Source of the DNA: Andeanibacterium fulvum
GTDB lineage: Bacteria > Pseudomonadota > Alphaproteobacteria > Sphingomonadales > Sphingomonadaceae
DNA: 64,000 nt
Assembly (NCBI RefSeq): GCF_037154085.1
Contig: NZ_JBANRM010000002.1
Span: forward strand, 620,001 to 684,000
Reading direction: 5' to 3'
The position numbers were made by a program, and so were the translations under genes. How positions within the stretch are numbered: the stretch's first letter is position 1; every line of letters begins with the position of its first letter. The notes under the pieces are model-generated. The model ran no database searches and had not been told where the DNA came from. It was given only the letters and a program-made list of their open reading frames with translations. Below are positions 8,524-17,799 of this stretch, piece after piece.

Positions 8524-8681
8524 CTTCGTCCTCTGTCGGGCCGCTCAGCTCGCGGCCGGAATCCTAAATCGAAAAACTTGCGAAAACGGCAGTTGCCCGC
8601 CGGAAAGCGGCGCCCTTAACTGCGCAGGCCCGAATCGTCAACCTATACTCGCCTCAGGTGCCGGCGGTGCCTTGCATCGGT

Positions 8682-9494
8682 TCACTTCTGGCAGGAAGGA
8701 CAATACCAGCTGCTGCGCCCGCCCTGTACGATACGCTTCACTGTTCCGCCACAGCGGCGGCATTCTTCGGCCTCTCGCCCATAGACGTCGAAGCGGGTGG
8801 CGAAATAGCCCAGCTCGCCATCGGGCCGGGCATAATCGCGCAGGGTGGACCCACCATCGGCAATCGATTCGGTGAGCACCGTTTTGATCGCGGGCACCAG
8901 CCGTTCGAGGGCTGCGGCAGAGATCGTGCCGCCCGCTCGCACCGGGCTGATCCCCGAACGGTAGAGCGCCTCGCACACGTAGATATTGCCCAGCCCGGCA
9001 ACGATCCGCTGGTCGAGCAGCAGGAGCTTGATGGCCTGCTTGCGCCCCGCCAGCGCTGCCCGCAGATGTGCCGGGGTCAATTCCTCGCCCAGCGGTTCCG
9101 GACCCATGGCGGCGAATTGCGGCCAGGCTTCCAGTTTTGCCGTGTCGACAAGGTCCACCGAGCCGAAGCGCCGCGCATCGTTGAGCGCGAAGAGATGGCC
9201 CGCAGTCTCGATCACCAGATGGTCGTGCTTGCCCAGTTCGGCAGGATCGATCCGCCAGCGCCCGCTCATGCCCAGATGGAACACCATCGTCTGGTCGCGG
9301 TCGGTGTGGATCAGGCCATATTTGGCCCGCCTGCCGAGTTCCGTCACCCTCGCGCCCGTCAGCGTCTGGACCAGGGCGGGCGGGAAGGGGCGCCGCAGAT
9401 CGGGCCGGTTGACGGCCACGCACTCGATCCGCTCCCCTTCGAGGAAGCGGGCAAGGCCGCGCACGGTGGTTTCGACTTCGGGCAGTTCCGGCAT
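8682..9494 (-). CDS. mutM: Formamidopyrimidine-DNA glycosylase
   Basis: A 270-residue bifunctional glycosylase that removes 8-oxoguanine and FaPy lesions. The start at 9494 gives MPELPEVE; after Met removal, the catalytic Pro2-Glu3 is exposed, so this start is preferred over the ATG three codons upstream. An H2TH region (AALAGRKQAIKLLLLDQRIVAGLGNIY) and a C-terminal zinc finger with two CxxC pairs (CRRC, CPSC) complete the Fpg architecture. It is transcribed away from the EamA exporter gene. Confidence 0.96.
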   Translation of the reverse strand: MPELPEVETTVRGLARFLEGERIECVAVNRPDLRRPFPPALVQTLTGARVTELGRRAKYGLIHTDRDQTMVFHLGMSGRWRIDPAELGKHDHLVIETAGHLFALNDARRFGSVDLVDTAKLEAWPQFAAMGPEPLGEELTPAHLRAALAGRKQAIKLLLLDQRIVAGLGNIYVCEALYRSGISPVRAGGTISAAALERLVPAIKTVLTESIADGGSTLRDYARPDGELGYFATRFDVYGREAEECRRCGGTVKRIVQGGRSSWYCPSCQK

Positions 9495-9594
9495 GGCCTG
9501 CATCTAGGTCCATGTGCCCGGCTTGTCATCACAGTCAGCTTTTCGTGCGCATGGGACCCTCGCCAAGCAGGGTTTCGCTGCTTATGGCACTGCC

Positions 9595-10530
9595 ATGTCC
9601 TCTGCCGACCAAGCTTCGTCGTCCCATCTGCGCGCCTTTGCCATGCTGGGGCTGGTGATGTTCTTCTGGGCCGGCAATTCGATCATCGGCCGCGCGGTCC
9701 ATGAAGACATCCCGCCCTTCACTCTGGCCTTCGTGCGCTGGACCTGCGCTTCCTTGCTGTTGCTGCCTTTCGCGGCCGGATCGGTGTGGAAAGACCGGGC
9801 CGCGCTGCTGAGCGGCTGGAAGATGGTGCTGCTGCTGGGCGTGATCGGCATCGCCACATTCAACGGCTTGCTCTATGTCGGGCTCGGCTACACCACCGCC
9901 AGCAACGCGCTGCTGCTGCAGGCGGCGATCCCGGCGCTGGTGGTTGTGTTCGACCTGCTGCTGTTCCGCACTCGCCCCGATCCGCGCCAGGCCGCCGGGG
10001 TGGCGCTTTCCATCCTTGGCGTGGTCGCGATCGTGTTCGAGGGCGATCCCCATGCCGCGATGCGCCTGCATTTCGGGCTGGGCGACGCGCTGGTGATGAT
10101 GGCGGTGGTGGCCTGGGCGCTTTACACCGTGCTGCTGCGCCTGCGCCCTGTAACGGCGCCGGAGAGCTTCGTGGCGGTCACGTTCTGGGTCGGCGTGGTG
10201 GCGATGGCGCCGCTGGCCGCCATGGAATGGATTGACGGCAAGCATGTGAACTGGAGCTGGGGCACGGTGGGCGCCTTTGCCTATGTCTCGATCCTGCCGT
10301 CGCTGGTTTCCTACTTCATCTATAATTGGGCGACCGGGAAGGTCGGCCCGGCCCGCGCGGGGCAGGCAATCACGCTGATGCCGCTGTTCGGCGCGCTTCT
10401 TTCCGCGCTGATCCTGGGCGAGAAGCTCTATTCCTATCACTGGGCAGGCATGGCCCTGATCCTGGCCGGGATCGTTGTTTCGGCACTGGCCCTGCGGCAC
10501 AAAGGTTCGGCTGGCGCCACGCGGGACTGA
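9595..10530 (+). CDS. EamA/DMT-family transporter
   Basis: A 311-residue inner-membrane protein with about ten hydrophobic helices in two EamA halves. The N-terminal half opens MLGLVMFFWAGNSIIGR and has FTLAFVRW; the second half carries SYFIYNWATGKVGPARAG and ALILAGIVVSALALR. Such proteins export metabolites, amino acids or drugs; the substrate is not readable. ATG at 9595 (MSSADQASS) is chosen over an in-frame start 81 bases upstream that would add a non-hydrophobic leader. It ends 17 bases before ubiE. Confidence 0.88.
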   Translation: MSSADQASSSHLRAFAMLGLVMFFWAGNSIIGRAVHEDIPPFTLAFVRWTCASLLLLPFAAGSVWKDRAALLSGWKMVLLLGVIGIATFNGLLYVGLGYTTASNALLLQAAIPALVVVFDLLLFRTRPDPRQAAGVALSILGVVAIVFEGDPHAAMRLHFGLGDALVMMAVVAWALYTVLLRLRPVTAPESFVAVTFWVGVVAMAPLAAMEWIDGKHVNWSWGTVGAFAYVSILPSLVSYFIYNWATGKVGPARAGQAITLMPLFGALLSALILGEKLYSYHWAGMALILAGIVVSALALRHKGSAGATRD

Positions 10531-10547
10531 CCGCTAGAGGGCTTTGC

Positions 10548-11279
10548 ATGAGCGAACAGGTATCCTTCGGCTACGAAGAGGTGAGCCCGGAAGAGAAGAC
10601 CCGGCGTGTAGGCGCGGTGTTCTCCAATGTGGCGGCGAAATACGACATCATGAACGATGCCATGTCGGGCGGCATGCATCGTTTGTGGAAGGATCGTTTC
10701 GTGCGCCGGGTGAAGCCGCAGCCGGGCGAGCAGATCCTCGACATGGCGGGCGGTACGGGCGACATCGCCTTCCGCATGGCCGAGCGCGGGGCAATCGTGA
10801 CCGTGTCCGACATCAATCAGGACATGCTGGATGTCGGCATCGAGCGAGCGATGAAACGGGGCCTCGATGAACTCGTCTGGTCGCGCCAGAATGCCGAGGA
10901 ACTGAGCTTCCCCAGCCGTTTCTTCGATGCCTACACCATCGCTTTCGGCATCCGGAACGTCACCCGGATCGATAAGGCGCTGGCCGAGGCCTATCGCGTG
11001 CTGAAATTCGGCGGGCGGTTCTACTGCCTTGAATTCTCGACGACCGAATGGCCGGGCTTCAAGGAGGTGTATGACCTCTATTCGCACAAGCTCGTCCCGC
11101 AGATCGGCAAGGCGATCGCCCATGACGAGGGAAGCTATCGCTACCTCATCGAATCGATCCGCCGCTTCCCGCCCATGCCCGAATTCGAACAGATGATCCG
11201 CGATGCCGGTTTCACCCAGACCCGGGTGGAACCGATCCTCGGCGGGCTGGTGGCGATCCATTCGGGGTGGAAGGTATAG
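10548..11279 (+). CDS. ubiE: Ubiquinone/menaquinone biosynthesis C-methyltransferase
   Basis: A 243-residue SAM-dependent methyltransferase that methylates the quinone ring in ubiquinone synthesis (2-methoxy-6-polyprenyl-benzoquinol). Typical N-terminus: RRVGAVFSNVAAKYDIMNDAMSGGMHRLWKD. SAM loop LDMAGGTGDIAFRMAERGA (~residue 66), then AFGIRNVT and FYCLEFS. ATG at 10548 fits the family start. It is followed one base later by ubiB, the classic ubiE-ubiB pair. Confidence 0.96.
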   Translation: MSEQVSFGYEEVSPEEKTRRVGAVFSNVAAKYDIMNDAMSGGMHRLWKDRFVRRVKPQPGEQILDMAGGTGDIAFRMAERGAIVTVSDINQDMLDVGIERAMKRGLDELVWSRQNAEELSFPSRFFDAYTIAFGIRNVTRIDKALAEAYRVLKFGGRFYCLEFSTTEWPGFKEVYDLYSHKLVPQIGKAIAHDEGSYRYLIESIRRFPPMPEFEQMIRDAGFTQTRVEPILGGLVAIHSGWKV

Positions 11280-11280
11280 G

Positions 11281-12831
11281 GTGACCAGCCCCGCTACCCA
11301 TATTGTCCGGCTCCTCTCCTGGGGCCGCACGCTGGCGCGGCACGGGGCCCTGCGCGGGATCGAGCGCGATCCCAACACGCCCGCCCCGGTACGGCGGCTG
11401 GCCAAGGTCGCCCGTTTCGGCACGTTCCAGCCGCGCGAGCCTGACTATTCCAGCGCCTTCAAGGCCATCGGCCCGGCGGCAATCAAGCTGGGCCAGTCGC
11501 TCGCCACCCGGCCCGACCTGGTGGGCGAGGATGCGGCGAACAATCTGCTCAGCCTGCAGGACAGCCTGCCGCCGGTGCCTTTCGAGGCGATACGGCGCGC
11601 GATCGAGGGCAGTTTCGGTCAGCCGCTCGAAGCCCTGTTCGCCAGTGTCGATCCCGATCCGGTGGGCGCCGCGTCCATCGCACAGGTCCACAAGGGCGTG
11701 ACGATCGATGGGCGCACCGTGGCGATCAAGGTGCTGCGCCCCGGCATTCGCCGCCGGTTCGAGCGCGATATCGAGACCTATGAATGGGCGGCGGCCCATC
11801 TGGAGGCCTTGGGCGGCGAGGCGGCGCGCCTGCGCCCGCGCCTGACCATCGAGAATTTCCGCCGCTGGACCGCGCGCGAACTGGATTTGCGGCGCGAGGC
11901 AGCCTCCGCCAGCGAACTGGCCGCTGCGATGAAGGGCTTCGAAGGTTATCGCGTGCCCGAGATCGACTGGGATCGCACCAATGGCCGGGTGATGACCGTC
12001 GAGTGGATCGACGGGGTCAAGATCAGCGATATCGAGGCCCTGAAGGCGGCCGGGCACGATCTGCCCAAGCTGTCGAGCAGGCTGGTCCTGGCTTTCCTTA
12101 CCCAGGCGATCAGCGCCGGTTTCTTCCATGCCGACATGCATCAGGGGAACCTGTTCGTGACGGCCGACGGCACCATCGTGGCCATCGATTTCGGCATCAT
12201 GGGCCGGATCGACCGGCGTGCCCGGCAATGGCTGGCCGAGATTCTCTATGGCCTCACCACGGGCGATTACCGCCGCGTGGCCGAGATCCATTTCGAGGCG
12301 CAATATGTGCCCAGCTATCACTCGGTAGACGAATTCGCGACCGCGCTGCGCGCTGTGGGCGAGCCGATGCGCGGCAAGCCGGTGAGCGAGTTGTCCGTGG
12401 GCCAGATGCTCGACGGGCTGTTCGCCATCACGCGCGATTTCGACATGCAGACCCAGCCGCATCTGCTGCTGCTGCAAAAGACCATGGTGATGGTGGAAGG
12501 CGTGGCCACTCAGCTCAATCCCGCGATCAACATGTGGGATGTCGCCGCGCCTTTCGTGCGCAGCTGGATTCGCGACGAGCTTGGCCCCGAGGCAATGCTG
12601 GCCGACCGGCTGCGCGAGGATTTCAAGACCCTGCTGCGCCTGCCCGATCTGCTGCGACGGCTGGAGGAACGCTTCCCCGCCAAGGGCGGCGCGCCCGAAG
12701 CGCCCCCGCTCGAGCCGGTGCCGCTCATCTGGGAACGGCGTAGCGAACGGCGCTGGCCGGGCTATCTGGTCGCTGCAATCGCAGGTGGGGTGGCAATCTG
12801 GGCGGCCAGTCTCGCCGGATGGCTTTCCTGA
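11281..12831 (+). CDS. ubiB: Ubiquinone biosynthesis atypical kinase/ATPase UbiB
   Basis: A 516-residue ABC1/ADCK protein needed for ubiquinone assembly at the membrane. The KxGQ motif (IKLGQSLATRPD, ~residue 68), Ala-rich loop GAASIAQVH (~132), catalytic HADMHQGN (~282) and DFGIMGRID are in order. A C-terminal hydrophobic helix (YLVAAIAGGVAIWAASLAGW) anchors it. The GTG at 11281 lies one base after the ubiE stop and gives the usual N-terminus (HIVRLLSWGRTLARHGAL). The next gene begins 13 bases before its stop. Confidence 0.95.
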   Translation: MTSPATHIVRLLSWGRTLARHGALRGIERDPNTPAPVRRLAKVARFGTFQPREPDYSSAFKAIGPAAIKLGQSLATRPDLVGEDAANNLLSLQDSLPPVPFEAIRRAIEGSFGQPLEALFASVDPDPVGAASIAQVHKGVTIDGRTVAIKVLRPGIRRRFERDIETYEWAAAHLEALGGEAARLRPRLTIENFRRWTARELDLRREAASASELAAAMKGFEGYRVPEIDWDRTNGRVMTVEWIDGVKISDIEALKAAGHDLPKLSSRLVLAFLTQAISAGFFHADMHQGNLFVTADGTIVAIDFGIMGRIDRRARQWLAEILYGLTTGDYRRVAEIHFEAQYVPSYHSVDEFATALRAVGEPMRGKPVSELSVGQMLDGLFAITRDFDMQTQPHLLLLQKTMVMVEGVATQLNPAINMWDVAAPFVRSWIRDELGPEAMLADRLREDFKTLLRLPDLLRRLEERFPAKGGAPEAPPLEPVPLIWERRSERRWPGYLVAAIAGGVAIWAASLAGWLS

Positions 12832-13946
12832 TCGAAGCGGCACGCCTGTCGCCTGCCCGGCACGGGGTATGGATCGACAGGCCGCTGGCCAGTCTTCCGC
12901 GCCCGGCCGCGATCCTGCTGCTCGTGGCGCTGGTCGCAGCCTGCCTGTGGAGCATTCCCGGAACCGGCACACTGATGCGCGCGGGCGATGCCCGCATTAC
13001 AGCACAGCACTCTGCCGAGCCGGGGGGCGGAACGGGCGACCTTGATCTCTATCGCGCGATCAATGCCCGCATGGCGCAGGGCGAGGGTTACTATCAGGCC
13101 GCCATTTCGCAGCATCTGGCGGATGGTTATCCCACGCGGCCCTTCTTCACTGTCCGTTCGCCCGTGCTTGCCGAAGGCACTGTGCTGTTTGGGGGCGCGT
13201 TCTGGCGGATCGCGGCTACCCTTGCCCTGGGGCTTTCGCTGATCGGCCTGATGGGGCTGCGGCAGGGTGCCTTACGTCCGCTGGAACGGACAGGTGCGGC
13301 GCTCGTGCTGGTCCTGTGCGGTTTCGGGGCGTTTCTGGACATTGCCGGTCTGGTGCACGAACTTGTTGCCGGGCTGTTTCTCTCTGCCGCGTTGCTGCTC
13401 TATCGGCCGGGCCGCTGGTGGCCCAGCCTTGTGCTCGCGGCCGTTGCACTGGCGGTACGGGAACTGGCTTTGCCCTTTCTGCTGCTGTGGCTGGTCTTCG
13501 CCCCGATCGAGCGCCGCAAGGGCGAAGCGCTGGCCGTGCTTGGCGTGATCGCAGCCTTCGCAATCGGCATGGCATTCCATGCGGAAGCGGTAAGCGCATT
13601 GCGCCCGCCCCTTGCTCCGGCGTCGCAGGGCTGGTCCGGCCTGCTGGGACCCCAGGCATTCCTTGCGGCGGTGGTGCGGCTGACACCGCTATCTTCCCTT
13701 CCCTTGTGGCTTGCAGCGCCTTTGGCCTTGCTTCCGCTTATCGGCTGGATCGGCCTTGGCGGAAGGCTGGGCTGGTTCGCCGCGCTGTGGTTCGCGGGGT
13801 TCGCCGTGGCTATGGCCGTGTTCTCCCGGCCGGAGAACTTCTATTGGGGGGCAATGGTCCTGCCCGCCTATGGCGCGGGCCTGGCCTTCGTGCCGCGCGC
13901 CATTGCCGCCTTGCTCGCCGCAGCGCGCGTAGAGGGGCGGGCATGA
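12819..13946 (+). CDS. Polytopic membrane protein, tandem paralogue A
   Basis: A 375-residue protein with roughly eight to nine hydrophobic helices and one soluble loop (residues ~45-110) after the first. That loop carries DLYRAINARMAQGEGYY and, further on, TVRSPVLAEG. The C-terminus has ENFYWGAMVLPAYGAGLAFVP. The same layout and motifs are in the next gene, so the two are paralogues. The acidic first periplasmic loop and GxxYY...RxPxL arrangement resemble GT-C type glycosyltransferases, but I cannot assign an activity. Translation overlaps both ubiB (13 bases) and paralogue B (ATGA). Confidence 0.75.
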   Translation: MAFLIEAARLSPARHGVWIDRPLASLPRPAAILLLVALVAACLWSIPGTGTLMRAGDARITAQHSAEPGGGTGDLDLYRAINARMAQGEGYYQAAISQHLADGYPTRPFFTVRSPVLAEGTVLFGGAFWRIAATLALGLSLIGLMGLRQGALRPLERTGAALVLVLCGFGAFLDIAGLVHELVAGLFLSAALLLYRPGRWWPSLVLAAVALAVRELALPFLLLWLVFAPIERRKGEALAVLGVIAAFAIGMAFHAEAVSALRPPLAPASQGWSGLLGPQAFLAAVVRLTPLSSLPLWLAAPLALLPLIGWIGLGGRLGWFAALWFAGFAVAMAVFSRPENFYWGAMVLPAYGAGLAFVPRAIAALLAAARVEGRA

Positions 13947-15052
13947 GCGTCGGCTCCAACTGGAAACGCTTTGCCAATTGGCCGCAACTGCCCGCGCGGC
14001 TGACATTGGCGGTGGTGCTGGCCCTGCTGTTGCTGGCGGCCCTGCCGCTGCCGGGCGGATCGCCCATGGCCACCGGCTCCGACGTGCAGACTATTCTTTC
14101 GGAAGGAAACGCGGCCCAAAAGGACGCGGATATCGCGCTCTATGAAAGGATCGTGGAGCGTGTGGCGGCGGGAGAACCCTATCACAAAGTGGCAGTGGAA
14201 GAGCAGCGTGCGCGCAACTTCCCGATCACGCCTGGCGCGGCGGTGCGCCTCCCCACCCTTGCGACCCTGAGCGCGTGGCTGGGCCCTGTTGGCACATATG
14301 GCACGGCGGCACTGCTGGGAGGCGCGACATTGCTGGCATGGTGGCGCAGGTTAGGAGTGGAGCCCGGCGGATTGCCGCACCGCCCGATTGCCATGATGCT
14401 GCTGGTCGTCGGAATGGCGATGGGGCTGAAGCCGCAATATCTTGCCTTGCACGAAGTCTGGGCGGGCACGTTGCTGGCGCTCTCCTTCGCGCTTCATCGC
14501 GGTGAGCGCTGGATCGGCTCATTTGCCGCGGCGGCGCTGGCACTGGCAATTCGCGAGCACGCCTTGCCCTTCGTCTTGCTGATGGGGGCATTTGCCCTGT
14601 GGAGGCGCCGCTGGGTTGAACTCGCGTGCTGGGCGTTGCTGTGCGGGGCCTTCCTTGTTGCGATGTGGGGCCATCTGGGCGTGGTGGGCGATCTAGTGAG
14701 GCCCGAGGACCGGCCGTCGCCTGCATGGCTGGTCATGCGCGGGCTGACGGGCTTCACCTCCAATGTCATTCACTCTTCCAGCCTGCATTTCCTGCCCCAT
14801 GTCCTTGCCGGGCCGCTTGCGGTGTTGCCGCTGCTCGGCTGGGCGGGGTGGAAATCGCAGGCGGGGGCCTTCGGCACGCTGCTCTTTGCCGGATACGCCC
14901 TGCTGTTCATGGTCGCCGGACGCGACAACAATTTTTACTGGGCGCTGATGATCACGCCCGCCTATTTCATGGGCCTGGCCTTCGTGCCCATGGCGCTGCG
15001 CACGCTCTGGCACAGCGCGCAAGGCAGGCTGCGCGGAACAAGCCCCTTGTGA
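13943..15052 (+). CDS. Polytopic membrane protein, tandem paralogue B
   Basis: A 369-residue multi-helix protein starting at the ATGA overlap with paralogue A (13943); the longer open frame upstream is a shadow of that gene. It shares the signature loop DIALYERIVERVAAGEPYH with AAVRLPTLA, then NNFYWALMITPAYFMGLAFVP near the C-terminus, in the same positions as its neighbour. The tightly coupled pair probably forms a heteromer or acts in one membrane pathway; this is inference. No sugar or lipid genes flank it to suggest a substrate. Confidence 0.75.
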   Translation: MSVGSNWKRFANWPQLPARLTLAVVLALLLLAALPLPGGSPMATGSDVQTILSEGNAAQKDADIALYERIVERVAAGEPYHKVAVEEQRARNFPITPGAAVRLPTLATLSAWLGPVGTYGTAALLGGATLLAWWRRLGVEPGGLPHRPIAMMLLVVGMAMGLKPQYLALHEVWAGTLLALSFALHRGERWIGSFAAAALALAIREHALPFVLLMGAFALWRRRWVELACWALLCGAFLVAMWGHLGVVGDLVRPEDRPSPAWLVMRGLTGFTSNVIHSSSLHFLPHVLAGPLAVLPLLGWAGWKSQAGAFGTLLFAGYALLFMVAGRDNNFYWALMITPAYFMGLAFVPMALRTLWHSAQGRLRGTSPL

Positions 15053-15062
15053 GGTGACGGCC

Positions 15063-15461
15063 TCAGCTGGTCAGTTCTTCGACCTTGTGATGCGGCAGCA
15101 TGCGGTTGCCCAGGATGGAAACCAGCACCACGGCCGCCTCGATGGCCATCGGCATGGCCGCACCTTCATAGCTGCCGTCCGCGAACAGGCTCACCAGCCG
15201 CCCGATAAAGGCGATCCCGAACAGTGCCGCGGGCACCAGCAGCATGTCGCCCGCGCGCTTCCATGCGCCCCACACCATGCAGACGCCGCCGACCACGAAG
15301 AAGGCGGTCATGTCCGCGCGGACGGTGGACCAGCCAGCCGTGCCGGCGGCGTCCAGTCCGAAGCTTCCGACCGAGGATTGCGGCATGGCCAGGAAGCTCA
15401 GGCCGTTGATGATGAAAAACAGCCCGCCGACGAACAGCAGGGCAGTGAGGATCAGGCGCAT
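15063..15461 (-). CDS. Small four-helix membrane protein (DUF4345-like)
   Basis: A 132-residue hydrophobic protein with four predicted helices: MRLILTALLFVGGLFFIING, a second around TAFFVVGGVCMVWGAW, a third LLVPAALFGIAFIGRLVSL, and a fourth AIEAAVVLVSILGN. The pattern, including an RADM segment before helix 2, resembles DUF4345/DoxX-like small membrane proteins. The function is unknown. It converges on paralogue B, with ten bases between the stops. Confidence 0.7.
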   Translation of the reverse strand: MRLILTALLFVGGLFFIINGLSFLAMPQSSVGSFGLDAAGTAGWSTVRADMTAFFVVGGVCMVWGAWKRAGDMLLVPAALFGIAFIGRLVSLFADGSYEGAAMPMAIEAAVVLVSILGNRMLPHHKVEELTS

Positions 15462-15614
15462 TTATGTTTCTCCTCCGTCTCTGCATCCGGATATGCCCGG
15501 ATCGGTGGCGCTAGGCAAAACTTAACCACAAGGGGCGCATGGCTGGCGTTAGGTTAACGGCGGCGCTAGGTTATCGCGATGAATCTCATGGCCGGGGAGG
15601 TGCAGGCTGCACAT

Positions 15615-17345
15615 ATGACGGGACCACGCATCCTGCTGGTCGTAGGTGGCGGTATCGCTGCCTACAAGTCGTGCGAACTTGTCCGCCTGATCCGCAAGGG
15701 TGGCGGCGATGTCACCTGCGTGCTGACCGAAGGCGGCTCGCAATTCGTCACGCCCATGTCGCTCGCGGCGCTGAGCGAGAACAAGGTTCATACTTCGCTG
15801 TGGGACCTGACGGACGAGGCGGAGATGGGCCATATCCAGCTCAGCCGCGCGGCCGATCTGGTGGTGGTTTGCCCGGCCACGGCAGACCTGCTGGCCAAGA
15901 TGGCCGCGGGCATTGCCGACGATCTGGGTACCACGCTGATTCTCGCCACTGACAAGCCGGTTCTGGCGGTTCCTGCGATGAATGTGCGGATGTGGGAGCA
16001 TGAGGCGACCCAGCGCAATGTCGCCTGGCTGCGGCAAGCAGGCGTGCGGGTGATGCAGCCCGATGAAGGCCCGATGGCCTGCGGCGAATTCGGCCCTGGC
16101 CGTTTGCCCGAACCGGAAATGGTCTGGCTGGAAATCGCCGAGATGCTGGGCGTCGATCCGGGCATGCTCGGTGCTGGCGGGGCAGGGCATCGCGAGATCG
16201 CGGATTATCTCGAGGCGCTGGAGCCCGAGGACGAGCCGGAGGAGAGCTGGGAACCCGAAGAGGAGGAAGCCTCCTCTGGCAAGGGCGGCCTCAGCGGATT
16301 GTTCGCCTCGCTCATCCATCGCACCACGCCGCGCCGCATTCGCGAGGAAGAGGTCGAATATGGCGACCTTCCTGCTCTTCCGCCCGATTTCGTGCCGACG
16401 CAGGCCCCGTTCGAGGATGCCTTGTCCAAGGCCTATCCCGTACCCGGGATGGAGCCCGAGCCGGTTGCGGAAGAAGAGCCGATCGATGCGGTGCCGGACC
16501 TGACGAGCCCGCTCTTCGCCAAGAAGGGCGCGGCCCGCTCCGCCCCGCCGACCGATGTCGAGGCGATCAATCATCTCGTTCACACCGGCTCCGGTGCGGC
16601 GGCGCCCGAACCGGTCGTGCCCGAACATGCCATGCCGCATATGGGCGCGGTGCTGGAAGATCCGCTGGAAGGCCAGCCCGGCTTCGAGATCGCGCCCGAA
16701 CATCGCCCGCTTTACGGCAAGCATGTGCTGGTGACGGCCGGGCCCACGCATGAGCCGATCGATCCGGTGCGCTACATCGCCAATCGCTCGTCCGGTAAGC
16801 AGGGCTTCGCCATCGCCGGTGCCGCCGCCGCCCTTGGTGCGCGAGTGACGCTGGTGACAGGCCCGGTCCACCTCAAGACTCCTCCGGGCGTCGAGCGGAT
16901 CGACGTGGAATCCGCGCTGGAAATGGCCGATGCGGTGAAGCGCGCCCTGCCTGCCGATGTGGCGGTGATGGTCGCTGCCGTGGCCGACTGGCGGACCAAG
17001 GAATTTGCCGACGCCAAGATCAAGAAGCGCGCCAATGCGCCGCCGGCCCTGTTGCTGACCGAAAATCCCGACATTCTCGCCACCGTGGCGGCGGGAACCA
17101 AGCGGCCCAAGCTGCTGGTGGGCTTCGCGGCGGAAACCGACAATCTGATCGAGAATGCCAAGAAGAAGCGCAAGTCCAAGGGGGCGGACTGGATCGTGGC
17201 CAACGACGTGACCGGCGATGCGATGGGCGGCGAACAGAACACTGTGCATATCGTCACGGCCAAGTCTGTCGAGGACTGGCCGGCAATGCCAAAGGAAGAC
17301 GTTGCCCTGAAGTTGATGGAAAGGATTGCCGATGCCCTCGAATGA
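15615..17345 (+). CDS. coaBC: Bifunctional phosphopantothenoylcysteine decarboxylase/synthetase with large acidic insertion
   Basis: A 576-residue coenzyme A biosynthesis enzyme, against ~400 in typical members. The CoaC half (residues ~1-180) has the flavin/substrate motifs CPATADLLAKMA, AMNVRMW and the active-site MACGEFGPGR. The CoaB half (from ~365) has TAGPTHEPIDPVRYI, NRSSGKQG and the late Lys segment KKRKSKGADWIVAND. Between them lie ~180 extra residues rich in Glu, Pro and Ala (EPEDEPEESWEPEEEE and onward). ATG at 15615 is chosen over 15579. The dut start lies inside its last codons. Confidence 0.93.
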   Translation: MTGPRILLVVGGGIAAYKSCELVRLIRKGGGDVTCVLTEGGSQFVTPMSLAALSENKVHTSLWDLTDEAEMGHIQLSRAADLVVVCPATADLLAKMAAGIADDLGTTLILATDKPVLAVPAMNVRMWEHEATQRNVAWLRQAGVRVMQPDEGPMACGEFGPGRLPEPEMVWLEIAEMLGVDPGMLGAGGAGHREIADYLEALEPEDEPEESWEPEEEEASSGKGGLSGLFASLIHRTTPRRIREEEVEYGDLPALPPDFVPTQAPFEDALSKAYPVPGMEPEPVAEEEPIDAVPDLTSPLFAKKGAARSAPPTDVEAINHLVHTGSGAAAPEPVVPEHAMPHMGAVLEDPLEGQPGFEIAPEHRPLYGKHVLVTAGPTHEPIDPVRYIANRSSGKQGFAIAGAAAALGARVTLVTGPVHLKTPPGVERIDVESALEMADAVKRALPADVAVMVAAVADWRTKEFADAKIKKRANAPPALLLTENPDILATVAAGTKRPKLLVGFAAETDNLIENAKKKRKSKGADWIVANDVTGDAMGGEQNTVHIVTAKSVEDWPAMPKEDVALKLMERIADALE

Positions 17346-17799
17346 CGTTGCGGTTCAGGTCAAGCGCCTGCCGCATGGCGAGGGTCTGGAGCTTCCGAAA
17401 TATGCCACTCCCGGTGCTGCCGGGATGGACGTTCTCTCGGCCGAGGATGTGGTGCTGGAACCGGGCATGCGCCATCCCGTCGCCACTGGCCTCGCCGTGG
17501 CGATTCCAGATGGCTACGAGATCCAGGTGCGCCCCCGCTCGGGCCTTGCGCTCAAGCATGGGGTCAGCGTGCCCAATACGCCGGGCACGATCGATTCCGA
17601 TTATCGCGGCGAGTTGAAGGTCATCATGATCAATTTCGGCAGCGAGCCTTTTGCGATCCACCGTGGCGACCGGATCGCGCAGCTGGTTCTGGCGCCGGTG
17701 ACGCGGGCCAGCTGGGCCGAAGTGGCCGAGCTGGACGATACGGAACGCGGCGCGGGCGGCTTCGGATCGACCGGCGGGGTCGTCTCGCTCAAGGCCTGA
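17332..17799 (+). CDS. dut: Deoxyuridine 5'-triphosphate nucleotidohydrolase (dUTPase)
   Basis: A 155-residue trimeric dUTPase that yields dUMP and keeps uracil out of DNA. All five motifs are seen: AGMDVLSAED (1), RPRSGLA (2), NTPGTIDSDYRGEL (3), RGDRIAQL (4), and the C-terminal P-loop-like RGAGGFGSTG (5). ATG at 17332 is chosen over an upstream TTG, with GGAAAGGA seven bases ahead. It overlaps coaBC by 14 bases, the usual alphaproteobacterial coaBC-dut pair. Confidence 0.96.
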   Translation: MPSNDVAVQVKRLPHGEGLELPKYATPGAAGMDVLSAEDVVLEPGMRHPVATGLAVAIPDGYEIQVRPRSGLALKHGVSVPNTPGTIDSDYRGELKVIMINFGSEPFAIHRGDRIAQLVLAPVTRASWAEVAELDDTERGAGGFGSTGGVVSLKA

